From FEN-1297 sp964530445 (GTDB taxonomy: Bacteria; Bacteroidota; Ignavibacteria; Ignavibacteriales; Ignavibacteriaceae), in assembly GCA_964530445.1 (NCBI GenBank), contig CAZHBJ010000201.1, positions 1-5,587 of the forward strand: 5,587 nucleotides of DNA, written 5' to 3'. Shown here piece after piece: positions 1 to 5,464 of the stretch; positions within the stretch are counted from its first letter, which is position 1; every line of letters starts with the position of its first letter. The translations under genes were made by a program, and so were the position numbers. The notes below the pieces were generated by a model. It saw nothing but the letters and a program-made list of their open reading frames with translations, searched no databases and was not told the DNA's origin.

Positions 1-429
1 AATGTTGTTTATTGATATTCTAAACAGTAATAAGTATTACAATTCTTGCTATTTGATTAATCCGGCCGTTTTGTTATAAATGCAAAAATTAAAAGAATTA
101 GCACTTCCCTTTACATTCTTAAAAATTTATCTTATTTATTTAGAGTAATGTTAAAATTCCCAAATATCCAATATGTAATATTCTTATTATAAAGTTGATT
201 AAAGGGATTCATTCTCTTTTATAAGAAATAAATAAATTATAAAATTAAATATATTGAATTGCACGATAACATTATAAGCCGGAAAATTTTTTATTAATAA
301 AGAAATATTTAATTTATACCAATAAAAAAAATATTTTTCCACTTTACACAACAAAAGCACACCGAAGGTTTTATTATAGCAGTACGATAGACATTAAAAA
401 TATTTTTTAAAAATTTGAATTATTAACTT

Positions 430-462
430 TTTGTCTCTAATTGTTTTCACAATCTACTTTTT
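430..462 (+). promoter_or_regulatory. Candidate promoter of the hybrid kinase gene
   Basis: TTTG at 430-433 is followed, after 21 bases, by TACTTTTT at 455-462. This resembles the Bacteroidota promoter pattern TTTG (-33) with TAnnTTTG (-7), matching all fixed bases of the -7 box except the last. Transcription would begin about 7 bases further on, giving a leader of roughly 15-20 bases before the ATG at 485. No Shine-Dalgarno sequence precedes that ATG, only an A-rich stretch, which is common in Bacteroidota. The surroundings are so AT-rich that near-matches arise by chance, so this is tentative. Confidence 0.25.
440..453. promoter_or_regulatory. Small dyad (possible operator) in the kinase promoter spacer
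   Basis: ATTGT at 440-444 and ACAAT at 449-453 form a perfect 5-bp inverted repeat with a 4-base spacer (TTTC). It lies between the two elements of the candidate promoter, where a bound repressor would block RNA polymerase. The arms are short and AT-rich, so chance is a real possibility. No regulator gene in the window points to a binding protein. Confidence 0.18.
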
Positions 463-484
463 AATTAAAGAATAAAATTATTAT

Positions 485-3400
485 ATGTTCCGAAAAAAGG
501 ATTCTATAATTACTTTTAGAAGGATAATTTTTATAACATTATTTGCTGCTTTTATTTTAATAACAGCAGCCATTCTTTTTTATAATCAGCAAAAAGCATC
601 TATAAAATCCGAGCTTTTCGGTGAACTGCAGGGCATTGCTGATTTTAAAATTATGGAGCTGAATAACTGGCTTAGGGAAAGAAAAAGTGATGCAGAATTG
701 TTTTATTCAAATTCGGATTTTAAAAATGATATCGAAAATTATATTAATTCTAATGAGTCTAAATCGGCAAAAAATGTTTTAAATAATTGGTTTAAAACCC
801 TCTATGATTATCCTGATTACAGGAACATATTTTTATTAAATACTAAAGGAAAAGTTGTTTACAATTATAAAACAGAAGCTGTCGGAATCAGTAAAAAAGA
901 CTCTGAAAATGCTTTAATATCATTGGATAGAGATAGTCTGAATCTTGCGGATTTTTCTATTGATACTTCTACTAATATAATATACTTGCAATATTTTATA
1001 CCATTAATTAAAAAAAATCAAAACAATAAATACCGAAAGCTCGGTATATTGGTTTTAAGGATTGATCCGAATAAAACTTTGTATCCTACAATTAAGGGAT
1101 GGCCGTTCCCTACAAAAACCGCAGAGTCATTTCTGGTAAAAAAAGAGGGAAACAATATATTATATTTATCAAAATTGAAATATATACATAATGCAGAAGT
1201 TGCATATAAGCTTCCTCTTAATAAAAATGATTTTGCTTCTGAAAAAGCTATCAAAGGTTCACGGGGATTTTATTTGGGGAATGATTATAGAAATGTAAAG
1301 GTACTTGCGGATCTTAGAAAAATACACGGGACAAATTGGTTTTTAGTAACCAAGATTGATATTAACGAATTATATGAGCCGATTCAAAAGATGGGCATCA
1401 GATTTTTAGTCGGTTTGCTTTTTATAATATTTACTTCTGTTTTATTACTATTGTTAATTTTGAAAAACCGTCAAATAAAGGAACAGAGGCGGCAATTAAT
1501 AGAAAAGAACAATAAAATTAAATTGCAAAAGCGTCTGGAATTATTATTGAAAAATGCAAATAGTATAATAATAGTAACTGATAAAAATAAGAATATTATT
1601 GATGCAAATGATTTAGCCGTCAAAATTTATGGGTACGAAAAAGAAGAATTATTACAACTTTCCATATATGATTTAAGGGCAGAGGATTGCAAAGAAGATG
1701 TAGATAAAGATTTTGAGGAAGCTGATAAAAATAATGGTTCGATATTTTTATCAGAACATAAAAAAAAGAAAGGTGAAGCTTTTCCTGTAGAAATAAGCCT
1801 GAGTCCTATAATAATGGAAGACGAAAAATTATATCAGTTAATAATAAGAGATATAACAGAGCTGAAGAATAATGAAAATAAGATTATTAGACTTAACAGG
1901 GTATATTCGTTATTAAGCAATATTAATCAGCTTATTGTTAGAGAAAAAGACAAATCTAAATTGTTTAATGAATCATGCCGGATAGCGGTTGAAAACGGAA
2001 GATTAAGGATGTCATGGATTGGCATTGCTGATTTTCAGCAATTAAAAGTTATGGTTAAAGCAAAAGCAGGTTATATTAATAATTATTTTGAAGATTTTAG
2101 CATCATGCTTGATGATTCATTAGAAGGCTCAGGTCCGACAGCTAAATGCATAAAAACAGGCATTCATCAAGTATGCAACGATATTGAAAATGATCCGGCG
2201 GTAATTCCTTGGAAATCCAAAATGCTTGCCAACGATTTCAAGTCCTCCGCTGCTTTTCCATTAAGAATGTACGGCAATACTATAGGAGCATTTAACCTAT
2301 ATTCGGAAGAAAAGAATTACTTTGATCAAGATGAATTGAAATTACTTGACGAAATGGCAGACGATATATCCTTAGCAATTGAATTTTTAGACAGTGAAGA
2401 AAAAAGAAAAAAAGCCGAAGCCGAATATTTTCTGGAAAGATCAAAATACGAAAATGAATTAAAGGAAGCGAAAGATAGAGCCGAAGAAATGAATAAATTA
2501 AAGTCTTCCTTCCTGGCAAATATGAGCCACGAATTAAGAACACCGTTAATAGGCATACTAGGTTTTTCCGATATTTTAAAAGATTTATATACAAATAAGG
2601 AGCAGAAAGAATATACGAATATAATTAAAAATAGCGGACTGAGATTACTTGAAACATTAAACTTAATACTTGATTTGTCTAAAATTGAATCGGGGAAGTT
2701 GCAGATACAAAAAAAGGAAATTAATGTAGTCCCTTTAATTCAAGATGCAATTAAAATTTTAAATATTAATGCAAAAGAAAAAGGCTTATTTATAAAAATT
2801 ACCGGAGATGAAAAAAATATTATTGCTTTGCTTGATGAGAGGATGTTTAGAGAAATAATAATTAATCTTGTGAATAACTCGATTAAGTTTACACAAACAG
2901 GGGGAATTATAATAGATATAAAAACAGAAGTAATTAATAAAGACAAATTGTTAATAATATCCGTTAACGATACCGGAATAGGCATTGCCGAAGATAAGCT
3001 TGAAATGATATTTGATCCTTTCAGACAGGTGAGTGAAGGGTATAACAGAGTATTCCAGGGAACAGGACTGGGTCTTACTATAACGAAAAAATATGTAGAA
3101 GCCTTAAATGGAAATATAAGAGTTGAAAGTACCTCCGGAAAAGGAACTTCATTTATAGTCAGCTTACCAATGTCCGGAAATGATATAATTGTTGAAAATA
3201 ATAATTCCGATGTAAAAGTTAACTCGGTAAAGGAAGAATTAAAATGTGAAATTAAGAAAATGGAAAAAATATTATATGTGGATGATGATGATATTACAAG
3301 AAATTATATAAAATTAATACTAAAAGAACATTACATAATTGATTTAGCACTGGACGGGGAACAAGCAATTGAAATGATTAAATCAAATTCTTATTCTGCC

Positions 3401-3628
3401 GTAGTCCTTGATATTAACCTGGGTGTAGGAATGAGCGGTACTGAGACTTTAAATGAAATTAAAAAAGTACCTGGATACTTAAACATTCCGGTACTTGCTG
3501 TTACCGGTTATGCAATGAACGACGATAAAGAAAAACTTTTAAACTTAGGATTCAAATATTATCTTTCGAAACCATTTGATAAAAATGAATTAATTCTTAT
3601 ACTTAATAAAATGCTTGGTATATATTAA
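485..3628 (+). CDS. Membrane-bound hybrid sensor histidine kinase (Cache-PAS-GAF-HisKA-HATPase-REC)
   Basis: This is a complete 1047-residue signalling protein of the inner membrane. TM1 is at residues 14-33, after a basic N-terminus, and TM2 is at 307-326. Between them lie about 270 extracytoplasmic residues resembling a double Cache sensor. They include a motif at 199-218 (LYP, WPFP, TAE, then LV), which I recognise from Cache sensors of kinases and cyclases. Next come a PAS domain (about 351-460), a GAF domain (about 484-636; GPT at 550-552, NDI at 565-567, DP at 570-571, SSAAFPL at 587-593) and a coiled coil (about 637-675). HisKA carries the H-box MSHELRTP with phospho-acceptor H682. The ATPase domain has its N-box around N798, G1 DTGIGI at 829-834 and G2 GTGLGL at 859-864. 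The C-terminal receiver (about 929-1047) has acidic residues D933/D934, acceptor D976, T1007 and K1029. All catalytic residues are present, so an H682 to D976 relay is expected. The ligand and output partner are unknown: no HPt or DNA-binding regulator lies nearby. The start is supported by the N-terminal membrane anchor, although no Shine-Dalgarno sequence is visible. Confidence 0.95.
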   Translation: MFRKKDSIITFRRIIFITLFAAFILITAAILFYNQQKASIKSELFGELQGIADFKIMELNNWLRERKSDAELFYSNSDFKNDIENYINSNESKSAKNVLNNWFKTLYDYPDYRNIFLLNTKGKVVYNYKTEAVGISKKDSENALISLDRDSLNLADFSIDTSTNIIYLQYFIPLIKKNQNNKYRKLGILVLRIDPNKTLYPTIKGWPFPTKTAESFLVKKEGNNILYLSKLKYIHNAEVAYKLPLNKNDFASEKAIKGSRGFYLGNDYRNVKVLADLRKIHGTNWFLVTKIDINELYEPIQKMGIRFLVGLLFIIFTSVLLLLLILKNRQIKEQRRQLIEKNNKIKLQKRLELLLKNANSIIIVTDKNKNIIDANDLAVKIYGYEKEELLQLSIYDLRAEDCKEDVDKDFEEADKNNGSIFLSEHKKKKGEAFPVEISLSPIIMEDEKLYQLIIRDITELKNNENKIIRLNRVYSLLSNINQLIVREKDKSKLFNESCRIAVENGRLRMSWIGIADFQQLKVMVKAKAGYINNYFEDFSIMLDDSLEGSGPTAKCIKTGIHQVCNDIENDPAVIPWKSKMLANDFKSSAAFPLRMYGNTIGAFNLYSEEKNYFDQDELKLLDEMADDISLAIEFLDSEEKRKKAEAEYFLERSKYENELKEAKDRAEEMNKLKSSFLANMSHELRTPLIGILGFSDILKDLYTNKEQKEYTNIIKNSGLRLLETLNLILDLSKIESGKLQIQKKEINVVPLIQDAIKILNINAKEKGLFIKITGDEKNIIALLDERMFREIIINLVNNSIKFTQTGGIIIDIKTEVINKDKLLIISVNDTGIGIAEDKLEMIFDPFRQVSEGYNRVFQGTGLGLTITKKYVEALNGNIRVESTSGKGTSFIVSLPMSGNDIIVENNNSDVKVNSVKEELKCEIKKMEKILYVDDDDITRNYIKLILKEHYIIDLALDGEQAIEMIKSNSYSAVVLDINLGVGMSGTETLNEIKKVPGYLNIPVLAVTGYAMNDDKEKLLNLGFKYYLSKPFDKNELILILNKMLGIY

Positions 3629-3660
3629 ACAATATATCTTAACTTTCGGAATAAATTTAT

Positions 3661-3665
3661 GAGGA
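3661..3665 (+). promoter_or_regulatory. Ribosome binding site of the DUF2911 gene
   Basis: GAGGA lies 4 bases before the ATG at 3670 and supports that start, which also gives a clean signal peptide. An out-of-frame ATG at 3659 opens a four-codon frame (MRKL) whose TGA at 3671-3673 overlaps the DUF2911 ATG. The mini-frame has no convincing ribosome binding site of its own. Confidence 0.6.
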
Positions 3666-3669
3666 AGCT

Positions 3670-4263
3670 ATGAAACAACTAAAACTTTTCAACAGCTGTA
3701 TTTATATTTTTTCAATTTTTTTATTAATGTCTTTTGCTTCAACAGCTTTTGCTCAGAAGAAAAAGAAACCCCGCCTTAGTTTAAAAGCAGGCGTTTACCA
3801 GCGAATAGGAGTTAACACCGATATAAATATATCATACAGCAGACCCGGCGTTAAAGGAAGAAAAATTTGGGGCGGATTAGTTCCGTATGGATTAGCGCCA
3901 GGAGATAAAGAATCTCATAATAAACCATTCCCGTGGCGAGGTGGTGCAAACGAATGCACAACCATAGAATTCAATAAAGATGTTACTATAGACGGTCATA
4001 AACTGCCTGCCGGAAAATACAGCATGCAGTTCATTCCATCGCCAAAGGAATGGATAGTAATATTCAATAAGAACACCAAGCTGTGGGGCAGTTTTGATTA
4101 CGATAAAAAGGATGATGCATTGCGGATAAAAGTTACTCCTATTGAGGCTCCTTACCAAGAATGGCTTTCTTATGGGTTTGATGACCTCGCCGGAACTTCT
4201 TGTACAGCTTATTTATGGTGGGATAAATTGAAAGTGCCTTTTAAAATTTCAACTTCCAATTAA
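3670..4263 (+). CDS. Secreted DUF2911 domain protein
   Basis: This 197-residue protein is predicted to be exported. Residues 1-28 form a signal peptide with a basic start, a hydrophobic core and an AFA/Q cleavage site after A28. The mature part begins with a lysine-rich stretch (30-33) followed by a DUF2911 domain to near the end. Family landmarks are SRPGVKGRKIWG (57-68), LVPYG (70-74), the WRGGANE block (89-95) followed by TTI, LPAGKYS (112-118), EWIVIFN (127-133), WGSFDYD (139-145) and LRIKVTP (151-157). About 14 residues (75-88) separate VPYG from WRGGANE, longer than the short spacing I recall for many members. Two cysteines in the mature protein (C96, C178) could pair if exposed to an oxidising periplasm. 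DUF2911 proteins have no established biochemical function that I know of, so none is assigned. The gene starts 41 bases after the kinase stop on the same strand with no obvious terminator between, so co-transcription is plausible. Its base composition is visibly less AT-rich than the kinase gene. Confidence 0.92.
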   Translation: MKQLKLFNSCIYIFSIFLLMSFASTAFAQKKKKPRLSLKAGVYQRIGVNTDINISYSRPGVKGRKIWGGLVPYGLAPGDKESHNKPFPWRGGANECTTIEFNKDVTIDGHKLPAGKYSMQFIPSPKEWIVIFNKNTKLWGSFDYDKKDDALRIKVTPIEAPYQEWLSYGFDDLAGTSCTAYLWWDKLKVPFKISTSN

Positions 4264-4314
4264 ATTTAACTGAAAGATCTTATTGCTGTCCAAATTATTC
4301 TTTTAACTTGGAAT

Positions 4315-4336
4315 TACTGCATTCGGCGGAGCAGTA
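4315..4336 (+). promoter_or_regulatory. Stem-loop 1 between the DUF2911 gene and uppP
   Basis: TACTGC at 4315-4320 pairs with GCAGTA at 4331-4336. Inside, TC (4323-4324) can pair with GA (4329-4330) to close a GGCG tetraloop, leaving AT (4321-4322) as a bulge. GCAG at 4331-4334 could instead pair with CTGC at 4342-4345, which would disrupt this stem and touch the base of the next one. The role is unknown; it may belong to the 3' end of the DUF2911 transcript or to a leader of uppP. Confidence 0.3.
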
Positions 4337-4344
4337 TTGAGCTG

Positions 4345-4369
4345 CGTCTTTTATTTAATATAAAAGACG
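4345..4369 (+). promoter_or_regulatory. Perfect 10-bp hairpin ahead of uppP (terminator-like or leader element)
   Basis: CGTCTTTTAT at 4345-4354 and ATAAAAGACG at 4360-4369 are exact reverse complements around a 5-base loop (TTAAT). This is the strongest inverted repeat I found in the window. It starts 82 bases after the DUF2911 stop and ends 58 bases before the uppP ATG. Neither strand has a clear run of T after the stem, so it is not a textbook intrinsic terminator. It could still end or stabilise the upstream transcript, serve as a protein-binding dyad, or fold in a uppP leader. No known riboswitch is recognisable. Confidence 0.45.
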
Positions 4370-4415
4370 ATATCTAATCGTGAAATTAATTAAATAATTT
4401 AGTACTAATATTAAT

Positions 4416-4421
4416 AAAGGA
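4416..4421 (+). promoter_or_regulatory. Ribosome binding site of uppP
   Basis: AAAGGA lies 6 bases before the ATG at 4428. It fits the Shine-Dalgarno pattern and supports this start, which also places the conserved N-terminal UppP motif at the expected distance from the N-terminus. Confidence 0.6.
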
Positions 4422-4427
4422 TTTTTT

Positions 4428-5285
4428 ATGCCTAATTACATCCAGGTTCTAATACTTGCAATAGTACAGGGGGCTTGCGAATTACTCCCGGTTTCAAGTT
4501 CGGCTCATGTAATTATCACTGAGAAAATTATGGGACTGAATGCTTCATCACCTGAAATGACGATGTTGCTTGTTATGCTTCACACCGGTACTATGTTCGC
4601 AGTATTAGTTTATTTCTGGAAAGGTTGGAAGAGAGATTATTTTACTTCCAAGGTAAAGTTCCGCGATTTTGCTGTCCAGATTATTATTGCTTCATTCTTT
4701 ACGGCAATAGTAGGCTTTGGGCTAATAGAGTTTATTGAAAAAGTTATTATGCACAGCGTGAAGAATGCACAGGTAGAAAGTTTATTTTCCAATTTACTTA
4801 TAATTATGATTGCACTTGCGGTAGTTGGTCTTCTGATTATTTATTCCGGGAAACGTGAAGAAAAAGTTAAACTTGTTGAAGAAATTAAATCTAGACAGTC
4901 CATCTGGATTGGAATAGTTCAAGGGCTTGCAATACCTTTCCGGGGCTTTTCGCGTTCTGGGTCAACTATTTCAACCGGACTTCTATTCGGTCTGCCCAAA
5001 CAGAAACTTGAAGAGTTTAGTTTTGCATTGGCTGTGGTCTTAACTCCTCCGGCGATTGTAAGAGAAGCTTATCGATTAATAAAAAACCAATCACTCAGAG
5101 GTCATGGTTCTCTAGTGCATCTTTTTATGCCGGGTATTGTCGGAATGATATTTAGTTTTATAGCGGGCTTGTTTGCTTTAAAATTACTTTCCCGGCTGCT
5201 TGAAGGCGGGCGCTGGCAATGGTTTGGCTATTATTGTCTTTTTGTATCTTTAATTGTTTTTGCTTTTTATATTAAATTATTTTGA
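4428..5285 (+). CDS. uppP: Undecaprenyl-diphosphate phosphatase (UppP/BacA family)
   Basis: This 285-residue polytopic inner-membrane enzyme hydrolyses undecaprenyl diphosphate to the monophosphate, recycling the C55 lipid carrier used for peptidoglycan and surface polysaccharides. Family members can confer bacitracin tolerance. The first conserved motif is VQGACELLPVSSSAH (residues 13-27): Q14, E18, S23, S24 and H27 correspond to E17, E21, S26, S27 and H30 of the E. coli enzyme. The second is FRGFSRSGST (171-180), in which R176 matches E. coli R174. Hydrophobic segments lie at about 1-30 (including the first re-entrant motif), 45-64, 81-103, 120-140, 157-188 (second re-entrant motif), 196-212, 229-256 and 265-285. 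Length is normal for the family. Two positions differ from the commonest form: A26 replaces the usual Gly before His, and P170-F171-R172-G173 replaces the usual PG before the SRSG core. All core catalytic residues are retained, so activity is expected. The gene is preceded by a 164-base gap and converges with the next gene, so it is probably its own unit. Confidence 0.93.
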   Translation: MPNYIQVLILAIVQGACELLPVSSSAHVIITEKIMGLNASSPEMTMLLVMLHTGTMFAVLVYFWKGWKRDYFTSKVKFRDFAVQIIIASFFTAIVGFGLIEFIEKVIMHSVKNAQVESLFSNLLIIMIALAVVGLLIIYSGKREEKVKLVEEIKSRQSIWIGIVQGLAIPFRGFSRSGSTISTGLLFGLPKQKLEEFSFALAVVLTPPAIVREAYRLIKNQSLRGHGSLVHLFMPGIVGMIFSFIAGLFALKLLSRLLEGGRWQWFGYYCLFVSLIVFAFYIKLF

Positions 5286-5340
5286 GTAATCGTATTTTTA
5301 AGAGAAATGGTTTTCTAATCTCGTTATTTTCATTATCCAT

Positions 5341-5424
5341 TTAAAGCTGTACTTTTAACCGAAGCGCATTATAATCATCTTTATTGCTGTAAGGTGTGCC
5401 GTTTAAATAAAAATGAATTTCATT
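5341..5424 (-). pseudogene. Possible gene remnant between the convergent genes
   Basis: Reading on the minus strand, just downstream of the partial receptor gene, GAGGA is followed closely by an ATG (5421-5423) that encodes only MKFIFI before a stop at 5403-5405. In another frame, a stretch running from 5424 to a stop at 5341-5343 is open for 27 codons and ends in protein-like sequence (NGTPYSNKDDYNALRLKVQL), resembling the end of a beta-barrel protein. One reading is a decayed gene that keeps its start signals and its last codons but has lost the rest. The alternative is chance in non-coding DNA: the frame is short, has no start of its own, and the plus strand is also open here. I do not assign a product. 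Confidence 0.2.
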
Positions 5425-5426
5425 TT
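5410..5426 (-). terminator. Weak inverted repeat, possible terminator of the minus-strand gene
   Basis: AAAATGAA at 5410-5417 and TTCATTTT at 5419-5426 are exact reverse complements around a single base. As RNA the innermost pairs would open to form a loop. On the minus strand the stem is followed by a short T-rich stretch (TTATTT), about 20 bases after the receptor stop codon. The stem has only one G-C pair, so termination would be weak. Confidence 0.2.
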
Positions 5427-5432
5427 ATCCTC

Positions 5433-5464
5433 TGTAAATTATTTGCATTTACATTTTTATTTTT
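5433..5464 (+). terminator. Weak terminator candidate for uppP
   Basis: TGTAAAT at 5433-5439 pairs with ATTTACA at 5447-5453 around a 7-base loop, and TTTTTATTTTT follows at 5454-5464. The arrangement is that of an intrinsic terminator on the plus strand about 150 bases after uppP. However, the stem has one G-C pair, and the T-run is also explained by lysine and isoleucine codons of the overlapping minus-strand gene. Confidence 0.22.

Larger units (their letters stand above)
1..484. other. AT-rich region without a supportable gene
   Basis: This stretch is strongly AT-rich; for example, only 10 of the 60 bases at 181-240 are G or C. Stops are frequent in the frames I read on both strands. The only short open frames are chance-like: a 25-codon frame from an ATG at base 2 to a stop at 77-79, and a roughly 15-codon GTG frame on the minus strand near 60-105. 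Neither has a Shine-Dalgarno sequence or a recognisable product. I see no tRNA, no rRNA fragment, no tandem repeat array and no strong GC-stem terminator. Short A/T palindromes such as the one at 327-338 are expected at this composition. The last 60 bases probably contain the promoter of the kinase gene. The left part may be the upstream region of a gene outside the window. Confidence 0.6.

Noticed and set aside
238..318. Imperfect AT-only inverted repeat (about 238-255 against 303-318)
   Set aside because: Both arms contain only A and T, two single-base gaps are needed, and the spacer is about 50 bases; expected by chance in this composition.
1018..1254. Minus-strand open frame of 78 codons inside the kinase gene
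   Set aside because: It lies fully opposite the Cache-coding part of the kinase gene, has no recognisable domain, and is explained as an antisense shadow.
632..2035. Exact 15-base direct repeat (GGCATTGCTGATTTT) at 632-646 and 2021-2035
   Set aside because: Both copies encode GIADF in unrelated domains (Cache region and GAF) with no similarity on either side; a single short match like this is not evidence of a duplication.
2292..2985. Three minus-strand open frames of 76-100 codons opposite the HisKA/GAF region
   Set aside because: They lie opposite conserved kinase coding sequence, two of them overlap each other, and they encode low-complexity Ser/Phe/Leu/Ile-rich products typical of antisense reading of AT-rich genes.
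3892..4158. Minus-strand open frame of 88 codons opposite the DUF2911 gene
   Set aside because: It overlaps conserved DUF2911 motifs on the other strand and has no recognisable domain.
4268..4378. Open plus-strand frame of about 36 codons between the DUF2911 gene and uppP
   Set aside because: It has no ATG start and no ribosome binding site, overlaps the stem-loops, and its translation is not protein-like.
4283..4688. Near-identical 20-base stretches (18 of 20) at about 4283-4302 and 4669-4688, before and inside uppP
   Set aside because: Similarity does not continue on either side and a match of this length is near what chance gives in a window of this size and composition.
5272..5340. Minus-strand frame of 22 codons starting with ATG at 5340
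   Set aside because: It has no Shine-Dalgarno sequence, is very short, and runs into the 3' end of uppP; nothing supports translation.
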